From Jatrophihabitans sp. (GTDB lineage: Bacteria > Actinomycetota > Actinomycetes > Mycobacteriales > Jatrophihabitantaceae): a stretch of 53,174 nucleotides of DNA. The DNA is taken from NCBI GenBank assembly GCA_025924515.1, contig JAICIE010000010.1:1-53174 (forward strand), given 5' to 3'. Both the position numbers and the translations under genes were made by a program. This document shows, piece after piece, positions 1 through 8,660 of this stretch. Below the pieces are notes generated by a model. It was given only the letters and a program-made list of their open reading frames with translations, ran no database searches and was not told the origin of the DNA. Numbering within the stretch: position 1 is the first letter of the stretch; each line of letters begins with the position of its first letter.

Positions 1-717
1 CTCGTGCCGGTCGAGGATGCTGCTGACCACCTTGCGCGCGTCGCCGACCCGCTCGACCTCGTCGATCATCGGCAGCACCCGCGCCGGGGCGCCGCCGTGC
101 AGCGGGCCGCTCATCGCGCCGATCGCGCCGGACATGCTCGCGGCGACGTCGGCGCCGGTCGAGGCGATGACGCGGGCGGTGAAGGTCGAGGCGTTCATCC
201 CGTGCTCGGCGGCCGAGCAGAAGTAGGCGTCGACGGCCTTGACGTGCGCCGGGTCCGGCTCGCCGCGCCAGCGGGTCATGAACCGCTCGACGATGGTCGT
301 GCACTGGTCGATCCGCGACTGGGGGACCGCCGGCGTGGACAGCCCGCGCGCCGCCTGCGCGACGTACGACAGCGCCATCACCGCTCCGCGGGCCAACTGC
401 TCGCGGGCCTCCTCGTTGCTGATGTCGAGCAGCGGTCGGTACCCCCAGATCGGGGAGAGCATCGCCAGTGCCGCCTGCACGTCGACGCGCACGTCGCCGG
501 TGTGCACCGGGATCGGGAACGGCTCGGCCGGCGGCAGCCCCGGACCGAACTTGCCGTCGACCAGCAGGGCCCAGACGTTCCCGAACGTCACCTTGCCGAC
601 CAGGTCCTCGATGTCGACGCCGCGGTATCGCAAGGCGCCGCCGTCCTTGTCCGGTTCGGCGATCTCGGTCTCGAAGGCGATGACGCCTTCCAGGCCCGGG
701 CTGTAGTCGTCTGCCAT
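1..717 (-). CDS. citA: Citrate synthase (citrate synthase 2 type), 3' end outside window
   Basis: Condenses acetyl-CoA with oxaloacetate to citrate in the cytosol. The 239 visible codons begin MADDYSPGLEGVIAFET and run off the left edge, so roughly the last third is missing. Visible hallmarks are the N-terminal lid region (LRYRGVDIEDL near residue 30) and the active-site segment SGPLHGGA with its catalytic His near residue 207. The ATG at 717 is the first start before the recognisable N-terminus. It is divergent from pdxH across 116 bp, an arrangement I recall from other actinobacteria. The N-terminal wording fits the CitA-type paralogue better than GltA; that is a judgement from memory. Confidence 0.9.
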   Translation of the reverse strand, partial: MADDYSPGLEGVIAFETEIAEPDKDGGALRYRGVDIEDLVGKVTFGNVWALLVDGKFGPGLPPAEPFPIPVHTGDVRVDVQAALAMLSPIWGYRPLLDISNEEAREQLARGAVMALSYVAQAARGLSTPAVPQSRIDQCTTIVERFMTRWRGEPDPAHVKAVDAYFCSAAEHGMNASTFTARVIASTGADVAASMSGAIGAMSGPLHGGAPARVLPMIDEVERVGDARKVVSSILDRHE

Positions 718-833
718 CGAAAGTCTCCGAGGACGGTGTCGGCGGGCGGTCTGGGGCGGACGCACCCTCTGCGGCTCATTCTGCCCGTCCTCGCACGAGG
801 GTCGGCGGCGGGAGGTGCGAGGATCGGACGGAC

Positions 834-1487
834 ATGACCATCGATCCCGTCGACCCGTCGGCCCTGCGCCGCAGCTACGAGCGCGCCGCCCTCGACGAGG
901 CCGGCCTCGCACCCGAATGGCACGAACAGCTCAGCCGCTGGTTCCTCGACGCGGTCGGCGACGCGCGGTCGCTCGAGCCGAACGCCGTGCAACTCGCCAC
1001 CTGCGACGAGGCCGGCCGGGCGTCGGTCCGGACCGTCCTCGTCAAGTCCTTCGACGAGCGCGGCATCGTCTTCTACACCAACTACCGGTCCGCCAAGGGT
1101 CGTGAGCTGGCGGTGCGGCCGTACGCGTCGGCCGCGTTCGTGTGGTTGGCCCTCGAGCGGCAGGTGCGCCTGTCCGGACCGGTCGCCCAGGTGCCGCGGG
1201 AGGAGACCGAGGCCTACTTCGCCGGTCGGCCCCGCGGCTCGCAGCTCGGAGCCTGGGCGTCCCCGCAGTCGGAGGTCGTCGCCTCCCGGGCTGCCCTCGA
1301 CGCCGCGTACGCGGCGGCTGAGCGCCGCTTCGCGGGCCAGGACGTGCCGCCGCCGCCCTACTGGGGCGGGTACCGGTTGGCGCCGGATGCGGTGGAGTTC
1401 TGGCAGGGGCGTCCGGACCGGCTGCACGACCGGCTGCGGTTCCGGTGCGCAGATACGGGCTGGGTGGTTGAAAGGCTGGCTCCGTGA
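834..1487 (+). CDS. pdxH: Pyridoxamine/pyridoxine 5'-phosphate oxidase
   Basis: FMN-dependent oxidation of PNP or PMP to pyridoxal 5'-phosphate, the last step of vitamin B6 synthesis and salvage. The 217-residue length is normal for PdxH. The FMN-binding segment RTVLVKSFDERGIVFYTNY lies at about residues 64-82, followed by the SAKG turn. The segment RPRGSQLGAWAS sits at about 125-136, and the family C-terminus FWQGRPDRLHDRLRF is intact. The stop TGA overlaps the GTG start of the next gene (GTGA), so translational coupling with the amidohydrolase is likely. A purine-rich stretch just ahead of the ATG can act as the ribosome-binding site. Confidence 0.95.
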   Translation: MTIDPVDPSALRRSYERAALDEAGLAPEWHEQLSRWFLDAVGDARSLEPNAVQLATCDEAGRASVRTVLVKSFDERGIVFYTNYRSAKGRELAVRPYASAAFVWLALERQVRLSGPVAQVPREETEAYFAGRPRGSQLGAWASPQSEVVASRAALDAAYAAAERRFAGQDVPPPPYWGGYRLAPDAVEFWQGRPDRLHDRLRFRCADTGWVVERLAP

Positions 1488-2689
1488 CGTTCCCGCCCCG
1501 GCCTTCCCTGGTCCGCGCACCGGATCCGCGCGACGGCCTCGACGTCGTGGCGGTGCGCCGCGATCTGCACCGTCATCCGGAGGTCGCGTTCGGCGAGGCG
1601 AGGACGACCGGGGTGATCGTCGACTGGCTCGAGTCGTTCGGCCTCGAACCGACCGTCCTGCCGATCGGGACGGGCGTCGTCTGCGAGCTGGGCAGCGAGG
1701 ACGGGCCGTTGATCGCGCTGCGGGCCGACATCGACGCGCTGCCGATCCCCGATGACAAGGAGGTGCCGTACCGGTCGGCGGTCGACGGTGTGTGCCACGG
1801 GTGCGGGCACGATGCGCACACCGCGATCCTGCTCGGTGCTGCCGAAGCGCTGGCCGACGAGCGGCTGCCCGGGCGGGTGCGGTTGATCTTCCAGCCCGGG
1901 GAGGAGACGGTTCCCGGCGGAGCGGTCGCCACCATGCAGTCCGGCGCGCTCGACGGCGTGGCGGTGATCTTCGCGCTGCACTGCGATCCGCGGATCGAGA
2001 CCGGTCGGGTGGGCCTGCGCGTCGGAGCGATCACCGCCGCCAGCGACCACGTCGAGGTGACGGTGCACGGTCCCGGCGGGCACACGGCGCGTCCGCACCT
2101 GACCGCGGACGTCGTGTACGCCCTGGGCCGGTTGATCACGGACGTCCCCGGACTGCTCTCGCGCCGCGTCGACCCGCGAGCCGGGCTGTCGCTCGTGTGG
2201 GGCGCGGTGCAGGCCGGCCGCGCCGCGAACGCGATCCCGATGACCGGACGTTTGTGCGGGACGCTGCGGGTCCTTGACCGGCAGACGTGGGCCGCGGCCG
2301 AACCGTTGGTCCGGACGCTGGTCGAACAGGTCGCGGATCCGTGCGGGGTCGACGTGGAGACGACCTACACGCGCGGGGTTCCGCCGGTGGTCAACACCGC
2401 CCCCGCGGTCGACGTGCAGCGCCGTGCCGTCGTCGCGGCGCTGGGCGACGGCGCCGTCGCCGAGACCGTGCAGAGCATGGGCGGCGAGGACTTCGCCTGG
2501 TACCTCGAGTCGGTGCCGGGGGCGTTGGCCCGGCTCGGGGTGCGCCGCCCGGGCGGGCGTCCGTTCGACCTGCACCAGGGGACCTTCGACATCGACGAGG
2601 AGGCGCTCGAAGTCGGCGTGCGCTACACCGTCGAGCTGGCGCGGCAGGCGCTGGCGGGGCTCGTCGAGCCGACGCGGCTGCGGCGCTGA
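1484..2689 (+). CDS. M20-family amidohydrolase (aminoacylase/hippurate-hydrolase type)
   Basis: Zinc- or manganese-dependent hydrolase of N-acyl amino acids or similar amides. The 401 residues carry the family's metal and catalytic motifs: CHGCGHDAHT near residue 104, the GEETVPGG glutamates near 139, LHCDP near 165, and MGGEDFAWYL near 331. A dimerisation domain lies between about 185 and 295. The start is the GTG overlapping the pdxH stop. Mycobacteria carry two paralogues (AmiA1/AmiB1) near lpdA, and this gene also lies near an lpdA homologue, so AmiA1/AmiB1 is the likely group. The substrate cannot be read from the sequence. Confidence 0.88.
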   Translation: MTFPPRPSLVRAPDPRDGLDVVAVRRDLHRHPEVAFGEARTTGVIVDWLESFGLEPTVLPIGTGVVCELGSEDGPLIALRADIDALPIPDDKEVPYRSAVDGVCHGCGHDAHTAILLGAAEALADERLPGRVRLIFQPGEETVPGGAVATMQSGALDGVAVIFALHCDPRIETGRVGLRVGAITAASDHVEVTVHGPGGHTARPHLTADVVYALGRLITDVPGLLSRRVDPRAGLSLVWGAVQAGRAANAIPMTGRLCGTLRVLDRQTWAAAEPLVRTLVEQVADPCGVDVETTYTRGVPPVVNTAPAVDVQRRAVVAALGDGAVAETVQSMGGEDFAWYLESVPGALARLGVRRPGGRPFDLHQGTFDIDEEALEVGVRYTVELARQALAGLVEPTRLRR

Positions 2690-2748
2690 GGCGCTGGGCC
2701 GTTCGGGCTTCGCTGGGGCGCCGTCGGGTGATCAGTGATGCGGCGCGG

Positions 2749-3219
2749 TCAATCCCCGATCGAGCGGCAAGGCCGAGCGAGCAGGTCGGCGACGTAGTCG
2801 TCGGGCGCGCCGGACTTCTGCGCGGCCTCGGCGATCAGCCCCAGATATCGGGCCGACGGCAACCCGCCCTCATAGCCGTCCAGGACGTAGACCCAGGCCA
2901 GGACGTCCTCCTGGTCCTCGAGCGTCGAGATCCGCAGCTTGATCTTGTTGTAGAGGCCGGTGTCGGCCCCCTCCCAGTAGTCGAGCACCGCCATGTCGTG
3001 CGGGCTGACGTCGTAGAGGGCGACGAAGACAGCGCAGTCTTCGTCGGGGACCACGGTCGCCAGCGCGCCGTCCCAGCCCAGCTCCTCGCCGCCGAAGGTG
3101 AGGCGCCAGCCGGGAAGCCAGCCGGTTCCGGCGGCGGGGGAGTGCGGGCAGCGCTCGAGCATCTGCTCGGGGTCCATGTTGGAGCCGTACGCCGCGTACA
3201 GCCCGCCGAGATGCGACAT
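2749..3219 (-). CDS. Gamma-glutamylcyclotransferase-like protein
   Basis: A 156-residue protein opening with LYAAYGSNMDPEQM, the YGSN signature loop of the gamma-glutamylcyclotransferase (BtrG/GGCT-like) fold. It goes on to a conserved ALYDVSPHDMAVLDYWEG stretch holding the acidic residues expected of the active site. The family usually releases 5-oxoproline from gamma-glutamyl amines. It is divergent from the LpdA gene with 72 bp between the starts, the same arrangement I recall for Rv3304 and Rv3303c in M. tuberculosis, which suggests a shared promoter region. The real substrate is unknown. Confidence 0.85.
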   Translation of the reverse strand: MSHLGGLYAAYGSNMDPEQMLERCPHSPAAGTGWLPGWRLTFGGEELGWDGALATVVPDEDCAVFVALYDVSPHDMAVLDYWEGADTGLYNKIKLRISTLEDQEDVLAWVYVLDGYEGGLPSARYLGLIAEAAQKSGAPDDYVADLLARPCRSIGD

Positions 3220-3291
3220 CGCAGGCAGCGTACCGACCGGACCGGCGACGCTACAGGCCCGTTGCGGCGTCCGGATCGCCCGGTCCGGACA

Positions 3292-4704
3292 ATGAGGGGC
3301 GTGCGGCGCATTGTCGTTGTGGGCGGAGGCCCGGCCGGCTACGAGTCGGCGCTCGTCGCCGCGCAGCTGGGCGCCGAGGTGACGGTCGTCGAAGACCAGG
3401 GAGTGGGCGGCGCCTGCGTCCTCACCGACTGCGTGCCGAGCAAGACGCTGATCGCGACCAGTGACCGGGTGACCGCGTTCCGCGACGCTCCGCGGGTCGG
3501 CGTCCGGACGTCCTCGGGGGCTGTGGACGTCGACCTCAGCGCGGTCAACGGGCGCATAAAAGACCTCGCGCGCCACCAGTCGGACGACATCCGTGCGCGG
3601 CTGGTGAGCGAGGGTGTCACCGTCCTGACCGGACACGGACGCTTCGCGGCCTCCCAGCCGCCGCGCGCCCACCGGATCGATGTGCGGGCCCAGGACGGAA
3701 CCGTGTCGCACACCGTCGAGGCCGACGTCGTGCTGCTGTCCACCGGCGGAGTGCCGCGCGTCCTCGACACTGCGGTGCCCGACGGCGAGCGAATTCTGTC
3801 CTGGCGCGATCTCTACGACCTGCCCGAACTGCCGGAGCACCTGGTCGTGATCGGGTCCGGCGTGACCGGCGCCGAGTTCGCCAGCGGCTACAGCGAGCTC
3901 GGGCTCGACGTCACCTTGGTCTCCAGCCGCGACCGGGTTCTTCCGGGGGAGGATCCCGACGCGGCCGAGGTGATCGAAAAGGTGTTCACCAGCCGCGGCG
4001 GCACGCTGGTGCGCCGGGCCCGCGCCTCGGCGGTGAAGCGGGTGGGCGACGGCGTCGTCGTGCAGCTCCAGGACGGACGCACGGTCGAGGGCTCGCACGC
4101 GCTGCTGTGCGTCGGGTCGGTGCCGAACACGGCCGGTCTGGGGCTCGAGCACGCCGGCGTGCGCACCGACGCGGCCGGCTACATCGGAGTCGACCGGGTG
4201 TCCCGCACGTCGGTGCCCTCCGTCTACGCCGCGGGCGACTGCACCGGCGTGCTGCTGCTCGCGTCCGTCGCGGGAATGCAGGGGCGGATCGCGATGTGGC
4301 ATGCGCTGGGGGAGGCGGTGGCCCCGCTGCGGCTGAAGACGGTCGCCGCGACCATCTTCACGCATCCGGAGATCGCCACTGTCGGGTTCGGCCACGACGC
4401 CATCCGTTCGGGCGCCGTGCCGGCGCGCGAGGTGGTGCTGCCGCTCGGGACCAACGCGCGGGCGAAGATGCAGGGTCACCGCGACGGGTTCGTCAAGCTC
4501 TACTGCCGGCCGACGACGGGAATTGTGATCGGGGGCGTGATCGTTGCGCCGGAGGCGTCGGAGTTGGTGTTCCCGGTGGCGCTCGCCGTGCAGCACGGGC
4601 TCACCGTGAAGGACCTGGCGAGCACCATCGGGGTGTATCCGTCGCTGTCCGGCTCGGTTGCCGAGGCGGCGCGGCGGTTGATGCTGCACGACGACTTGGA
4701 CTGA
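3292..4704 (+). CDS. lpdA: LpdA-type flavoprotein disulfide reductase / NAD(P)H-quinone reductase
   Basis: A 470-residue class I pyridine nucleotide-disulfide oxidoreductase. The N-terminal FAD-binding GGGPAGYE is at about residues 10-17. GGACVLTDCVPSKT follows with Cys42 and Cys47 in CxxxxC spacing, then the NAD-binding VIGSGVTGAEFASGY segment near 185 and the second FAD motif YAAGDCTG. It ends AARRLMLHDDLD. The C-terminal region reads YPSLSGS where true lipoamide dehydrogenases have the His-Glu dyad (HPTLSE), so it is unlikely to be the E3 of 2-oxoacid dehydrogenases. By homology to mycobacterial LpdA I infer quinone reduction. The ATG at 3292 is used; an in-frame GTG at 3301 is possible. 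Confidence 0.9.
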   Translation: MRGVRRIVVVGGGPAGYESALVAAQLGAEVTVVEDQGVGGACVLTDCVPSKTLIATSDRVTAFRDAPRVGVRTSSGAVDVDLSAVNGRIKDLARHQSDDIRARLVSEGVTVLTGHGRFAASQPPRAHRIDVRAQDGTVSHTVEADVVLLSTGGVPRVLDTAVPDGERILSWRDLYDLPELPEHLVVIGSGVTGAEFASGYSELGLDVTLVSSRDRVLPGEDPDAAEVIEKVFTSRGGTLVRRARASAVKRVGDGVVVQLQDGRTVEGSHALLCVGSVPNTAGLGLEHAGVRTDAAGYIGVDRVSRTSVPSVYAAGDCTGVLLLASVAGMQGRIAMWHALGEAVAPLRLKTVAATIFTHPEIATVGFGHDAIRSGAVPAREVVLPLGTNARAKMQGHRDGFVKLYCRPTTGIVIGGVIVAPEASELVFPVALAVQHGLTVKDLASTIGVYPSLSGSVAEAARRLMLHDDLD

Positions 4705-4724
4705 CGAAGTGCGAGAGGTTACGA

Positions 4725-5084
4725 ATGGCGATGCACGGCGATCTCTCCCCTGACGCGCGGCTGCGCGCCGAACGCACGGCGGCCGTGGCCGAGGTGTTCG
4801 CCGACCACGCGGACGTCATCCTCGCGCGGCTCTCGGAAGTCCCCAGCGGTCACGTCCTCGTTGCCGTGGTGGACGTCGGGGAGGACTTCGCCGGGCTGCA
4901 CCACGTCGACCGGGAGACGTTGGTGGAGCGCGTCCCGGAGCTCGAGAGCGGCGGCTGGTCGATGGTGTTCTCTCCCGGCGCGACGCTCGCCGACGTGCAG
5001 CGGCGCACCACCGAGATGGCCTCGCTGGCCCGCCAGCGACTGGCCGCGATCGACCGGATCAACGCCCGCCGCGCGGCGGGGTGA
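4725..5084 (+). CDS. Conserved-looking hypothetical protein, 119 aa
   Basis: I do not recognise this family. The protein is soluble-looking, with no signal peptide or membrane segment. It has a charged helical start (SPDARLRAERTAAVAEVFADH), a central beta-rich stretch containing HVLVAVVDVGEDFAGLHHV, and a helical C-terminus rich in Arg and Ala. GAGAGG six bases before the ATG supports the start at 4725; an in-frame ATG follows at 4731. It lies 20 bp downstream of lpdA on the same strand, so it is probably co-transcribed, and it converges with accA across only 10 bp. Confidence 0.7.
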   Translation: MAMHGDLSPDARLRAERTAAVAEVFADHADVILARLSEVPSGHVLVAVVDVGEDFAGLHHVDRETLVERVPELESGGWSMVFSPGATLADVQRRTTEMASLARQRLAAIDRINARRAAG

Positions 5085-5094
5085 GCCGCGGCTC

Positions 5095-6849
5095 TCAGTC
5101 CTTGATCGCGCAGATCGTCGATCCGGAGGTCACCACGGCGCCGACCTCGGCGGTGAGGTCGGCGATCGTGCCCGCCTTGTGCGCGGTCAGCGGCTGTTCC
5201 ATCTTCATCGCTTCGAGGACGACGACGGTCTGACCCGCCTCGACGACGTCGCCGTCCGCGACGGCCACCTTGACGATCGTTCCCTGCATCGGCGCGACCA
5301 GCGCGTTGCCTGACGCCGCCGCCGTCGACCTGCTGCCGGCGGACCTCTTCCGCGCCTTCCTGGGGGCAGCGGCGCCCCCGCTGGCGGCGGTGCCGAACCC
5401 GGCGGGTAGCGAGACCTCGAGCCGTTTCCCGCCGACCTCGACGACGATGGTCTCGCGTTCACCGGCCGTGTCCTCGGCGGTGGCCGCGCCCGCGTACGGC
5501 GGAATTCGGTTGTCGAACTCGGTCTCTATCCAGCGGGTGAAGACGGTGAACGGTTCGCTGGTGAATGCGGGGTCGCGCACGACGGCGCGGTGGAACGGAA
5601 GCGCGGTAGCCATCCCCTCGATGACGTACTCGTCGAGCGCGCGGCGCGAGCGTTCCAAGGCCTCTTGCCGCGTCTCGCCGGTGACGATCAGCTTCGCCAA
5701 GAGCGAGTCGAACGCGCCGCCGATCACCGAGTCGGCCTCGATGCCGGAGTCGACGCGCACGCCGGGGCCGCCCGGCTCTCGGTAGGTCGTGACCGTGCCG
5801 GGGGCCGGCAGAAAGTTGCGGCCGGGGTCCTCACCGTTGATACGGAACTCGATCGAATGACCGCGCGGCACCGGATCGTCAGTGAACCTGAGCTTTTCGC
5901 CCTCGGCGATCCGGAACTGCTCACGCACGAGATCGATGCCGCTGGTCTGCTCGGTGATCGGGTGCTCGACCTGCAGCCGGGTGTTCACCTCGAGAAAGCT
6001 GATGATGCCGTCCGCGCCGACCAGGTACTCGACCGTCCCTGCGCCGGAGTACTGCGCTTCCCGGCAGATGGCCTTCGCCGACTCGTGGATGCGGGCGCGC
6101 TGCTCGTCGCTCAGGAACGGGGCGGGCGCCTCCTCGACCAATTTCTGGTTGCGGCGCTGCAGGGAGCAGTCGCGGGTCCCGACGACGACCACGTTGCCGT
6201 GCGTGTCCGCCAGCATCTGGGCTTCCACGTGGCGCGAGCGCTCGAGGTACCGCTCGACGAAACACTCCCCGCGACCGAAGGCGGCGACCGCCTCTCGAAC
6301 GGCCGAGTCGTAGAGGTCCGGGATCTCCTCGCGGCTGTGGGCGATCTTCAGGCCCCGGCCGCCGCCGCCGAAGGCGGCCTTGATCGCGATGGGGAGGCCG
6401 TACTCGTCGGTGAAGGCAAGCACCTCGCCCGCTCCGGACACCGGCTCCTGCGTTCCCGGGACGAGCGGCGCGCCCGCGCGCAGCGCGATATGCCGGGCGG
6501 TGACCTTGTCGCCGAGATCGCGGATGGCCTGCGGGGACGGCCCGATCCAGGTCAGGCCGGCGTCCAGGACGGCCTGCGCGAAGTCGGCGTTCTCCGACAG
6601 GAAGCCGTAGCCCGGATGCACCGCATCGGCGCCGGACTTCCGGCAGGCGTCGATCACCTTGTCGATCACCAGGTAGGAGTCGCCGGGCGTCGTGCCGCCG
6701 AGCGCGAACGCCTCGTCGGCGGTCCGCACGTGCAGGGCGTCGCGGTCCGGGTCGGCATAGACCGCGACGCTGATGTAGCCGGCGTCCCGGCACGCCCGCG
6801 CCACCCGAACCGCGATCTCGCCACGGTTCGCGATGAGGATCTTCTGCAC
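5095..6849 (-). CDS. accA3: Acyl-CoA carboxylase alpha subunit: biotin carboxylase plus biotin carboxyl carrier
   Basis: Carboxylates its own biotin using ATP and bicarbonate and delivers CO2 to an AccD beta subunit. The 584 residues contain the biotin carboxylase domain ([19 protein letters not shown] start, glycine-rich ATP-grasp loop [21 protein letters not shown] active-site strand). An Ala/Lys-rich linker leads to the C-terminal carrier domain, where EAMKMEQPL places the biotinyl lysine at about residue 549. This is the architecture and size of actinobacterial AccA3. It lies 120 bp downstream of the merR gene on the same strand and is the only alpha subunit in the window, against two beta/epsilon pairs. 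Co-regulation by the MerR protein is inferred. Confidence 0.93.
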   Translation of the reverse strand: MQKILIANRGEIAVRVARACRDAGYISVAVYADPDRDALHVRTADEAFALGGTTPGDSYLVIDKVIDACRKSGADAVHPGYGFLSENADFAQAVLDAGLTWIGPSPQAIRDLGDKVTARHIALRAGAPLVPGTQEPVSGAGEVLAFTDEYGLPIAIKAAFGGGGRGLKIAHSREEIPDLYDSAVREAVAAFGRGECFVERYLERSRHVEAQMLADTHGNVVVVGTRDCSLQRRNQKLVEEAPAPFLSDEQRARIHESAKAICREAQYSGAGTVEYLVGADGIISFLEVNTRLQVEHPITEQTSGIDLVREQFRIAEGEKLRFTDDPVPRGHSIEFRINGEDPGRNFLPAPGTVTTYREPGGPGVRVDSGIEADSVIGGAFDSLLAKLIVTGETRQEALERSRRALDEYVIEGMATALPFHRAVVRDPAFTSEPFTVFTRWIETEFDNRIPPYAGAATAEDTAGERETIVVEVGGKRLEVSLPAGFGTAASGGAAAPRKARKRSAGSRSTAAASGNALVAPMQGTIVKVAVADGDVVEAGQTVVVLEAMKMEQPLTAHKAGTIADLTAEVGAVVTSGSTICAIKD

Positions 6850-6969
6850 CGCTCGCCTCCTGAGCGTCTCTGCCCCTGGCGGGCGTGGTCAGCGTATCGA
6901 CCGCCGTATTGCCGGGCTGCGGGCAGCGTTGCGGGGTCCGGTGCGGTCGCGGTCAGGTAACCGGCGCGG

Positions 6970-7368
6970 TCAGCCCAGCTCGTCCAGGCGGTCCCGGCAC
7001 CGCGCGGCCACGTCGTCGACCTCGGCCAGCGTGCGCCGAAGGTCGTCCTGGCGGGCCCGTAGGTCGCGAGCGACGTCGCCGAGACGCGCGAGCAGCACCT
7101 CGAGCTGGCGCCGCTCGGACGTGGCGGCACCGTCGTACATGTCGACGATCTCGCGGCATTCGGCCAGGGTCATGCCGAACCGGCGACCGCGCAGGATCAG
7201 CCGCAGCCGAGCGCGGTCGCGGGCGGTGTAGAGCCGGGCCGTGCCGAGCCGCTGTGGGCGCAGCAGTCCCTCGGCCTCGTAGAAGCGCAGCGTGCGGGTC
7301 GTGACGCCGAGCTCGTCGGCGAGCTCACGCACCGTCCAGGTGCGCGCCTCTTCCGCGGTGCGCGTCAC
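6970..7368 (-). CDS. MerR-family regulator, LiuR-like
   Basis: A 132-residue regulator with the N-terminal MerR winged helix (WTVRELADELGVTTRTLRFYEAEGLLRP, residues about 11-38) and a C-terminal dimerisation coiled coil (residues about 78-130) without metal-binding cysteines. That fits the branched-chain/fatty-acid catabolism (LiuR) branch better than the metal or oxidative-stress MerRs. The GTG at 7368 has a purine-rich GCAGGA upstream and sits next to the operator; ATG alternatives upstream are not credible because they run into the divergent gene. It faces an acyl-CoA dehydrogenase and precedes the carboxylase alpha subunit, so it probably controls both transcripts, most likely as a repressor released by an acyl-CoA. 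Confidence 0.88.
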   Translation of the reverse strand: MTRTAEEARTWTVRELADELGVTTRTLRFYEAEGLLRPQRLGTARLYTARDRARLRLILRGRRFGMTLAECREIVDMYDGAATSERRQLEVLLARLGDVARDLRARQDDLRRTLAEVDDVAARCRDRLDELG

Positions 7369-7381
7369 GGGGTTATCCTGC

Positions 7382-7403
7382 TTTACGTTTACGTCAACGT
7401 CAA
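7382..7403. promoter_or_regulatory. Probable MerR/LiuR operator: two overlapping palindromes
   Basis: Three ACGT cores at 7385, 7391 and 7397 repeat every 6 bp. They form two overlapping TTnACGTnnACGTnAA palindromes (7382-7397 and 7388-7403), the known shape of LiuR sites. The site lies in the 45-bp gap between the merR GTG and the acyl-CoA dehydrogenase GTG and abuts its ribosome-binding site (AAGGAGGA at 7402-7409). Confidence 0.7.
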
Positions 7404-7413
7404 GGAGGACGCC

Positions 7414-8565
7414 GTGGCGTTCGAGCTGTCGTCCGAACACGAGACCTTCCGCAAGGTGGTCCGGGACTTCGCCGAGCACGAGATCGCGCCGCATGTCGCC
7501 CGGTGGGACCGCGAGCACCACTTCCCGGTCGAGACCGTTCAGGCCATGGGCCAGCTCGGCCTGTTCGGCCTCACCGCCCCGGAGCAGTACGGCGGCAGCG
7601 GCGGCGACTTCACGTCCCTGTGCGTCGCCATCGAGGAGCTCGGCCGGGTCGACCAGTCCCTCGGCATCACGCTCGAGGCCGGCGTGGGGCTCGGCATCAA
7701 CCCGATCCTGACGTTCGGCACCGAGGACCAGAAACAGCGCTGGCTGCCGGACCTCGTGGCCGGGCGGACGCTGGCCGCGTTCGGGCTCACCGAGCCGGAG
7801 GCGGGCAGCGACGCCGGCGCGACCAAGACGCGTGCGCACCTCGCCGACGGGGAATGGGTGATCAACGGCGCCAAGTCGTTCATCACCAACTCCGGTACGG
7901 ACATCACCTCGGTCGTCACGGTCACGGCCCGGACCGGCGCCGACGAGATCTCCACGATCATGGTCCCGTCCGCCACCCCGGGTTTCACGGTGCAGCCGGC
8001 CTACGACAAGCTCGGCTGGCACATCTCGGACACGCACGGGCTGAGCTTCGACGACTGCCGCGTTCCCGCGGAGAACCTCCTCGGCGCCCGCGGCGCGGGC
8101 TTCCGACAGTTCCTCGCGGTGCTCGACGACGGCCGGATCGCGATCGCCGCGCTCGCGGTCGGCCTCGCGCAGGGCTGCCTCGCTGCAGCGCTGCGGTACG
8201 CGAACGAGCGCCACACCTTCGGCGCCCCGATCGGATCTCGTCAGGCGGTCGCCTTCTCGCTGAGCGATCTTGCGGTGTCGGTGGAGGCCGCTCGGCTGCT
8301 CACCTACAAGGCGGCCGCGCTCAAGGACGCCGGCCGGCCGGCGAGCGAGGTGAAGCAGGCGGCCGCCATGGCGAAGCTCTACTCGAGCGAGGCGGCGGTC
8401 GCGGCCACCCGCACGGCGACCCAGGTCTTCGGCGGGAACGGGTTCATGGAGGAATTCCCGGTGGCACGCTTCTATCGCGACGCCAAGATCCTCGAGATCG
8501 GCGAGGGCACCTCGGAGGTGCAGCGGATGGTCATCGCGCGCGGTCTGGGGCTGCCCGTTCGATGA
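7414..8565 (+). CDS. Acyl-CoA dehydrogenase (short/medium- or branched-chain type)
   Basis: FAD enzyme making the alpha,beta-double bond in an acyl-CoA and passing electrons to ETF. The 383 residues are full length. Visible are the N-terminal helical domain, the flavin-binding GLTEPEAGSDAG and FITNSGTD segments, and the C-terminal YRDAKILEIGEGTSEVQR with Glu364 in the catalytic position of SCAD/MCAD (the EGT motif). Isovaleryl-CoA dehydrogenases have a different residue there, so an isovaleryl-CoA role is not favoured. GTG start, with a near-perfect ribosome-binding site AAGGAGGA. The stop overlaps the ATG of a 32-codon ORF that leads into the carboxyltransferase gene. Confidence 0.93.
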   Translation: MAFELSSEHETFRKVVRDFAEHEIAPHVARWDREHHFPVETVQAMGQLGLFGLTAPEQYGGSGGDFTSLCVAIEELGRVDQSLGITLEAGVGLGINPILTFGTEDQKQRWLPDLVAGRTLAAFGLTEPEAGSDAGATKTRAHLADGEWVINGAKSFITNSGTDITSVVTVTARTGADEISTIMVPSATPGFTVQPAYDKLGWHISDTHGLSFDDCRVPAENLLGARGAGFRQFLAVLDDGRIAIAALAVGLAQGCLAAALRYANERHTFGAPIGSRQAVAFSLSDLAVSVEAARLLTYKAAALKDAGRPASEVKQAAAMAKLYSSEAAVAATRTATQVFGGNGFMEEFPVARFYRDAKILEIGEGTSEVQRMVIARGLGLPVR

Positions 8566-8660
8566 GCGCCGTCCGAGAGCACCGCAGGAAGCTCCTCAGC
8601 GACCTTCCGGGGATCGCGCCGGGCCGTACGGGCCGCGAGCTCGCCGGGAACCCGGCATGA
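8562..8660 (+). CDS. 32-residue bridging ORF between acyl-CoA dehydrogenase and accD
   Basis: The ORF starts with ATGA overlapping the dehydrogenase stop and ends with ATGA overlapping the accD start, filling the gap exactly. The product is basic (starting MSAVREHRRKLLSDL, with RTGRELAGNPA at the end) and I do not recognise it. It may be a real small protein, or a coupling device that carries ribosomes from one gene to the next. No domain can be claimed. Codon choice is G/C at most third positions, like its neighbours. Confidence 0.5.
   Translation: MSAVREHRRKLLSDLPGIAPGRTGRELAGNPA

Noticed and set aside
4..837. Large plus-strand reading frame over citA
   Set aside because: It is a shadow of the citrate synthase frame: the minus strand gives a clean citrate synthase, the plus strand only Arg/Asp-rich sequence with no known motif.
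2287..3291. N-terminal extension of lpdA across the amidohydrolase
   Set aside because: The extension is antisense or out of frame to two good genes, and the FAD motif begins within 20 residues of the ATG at 3292.
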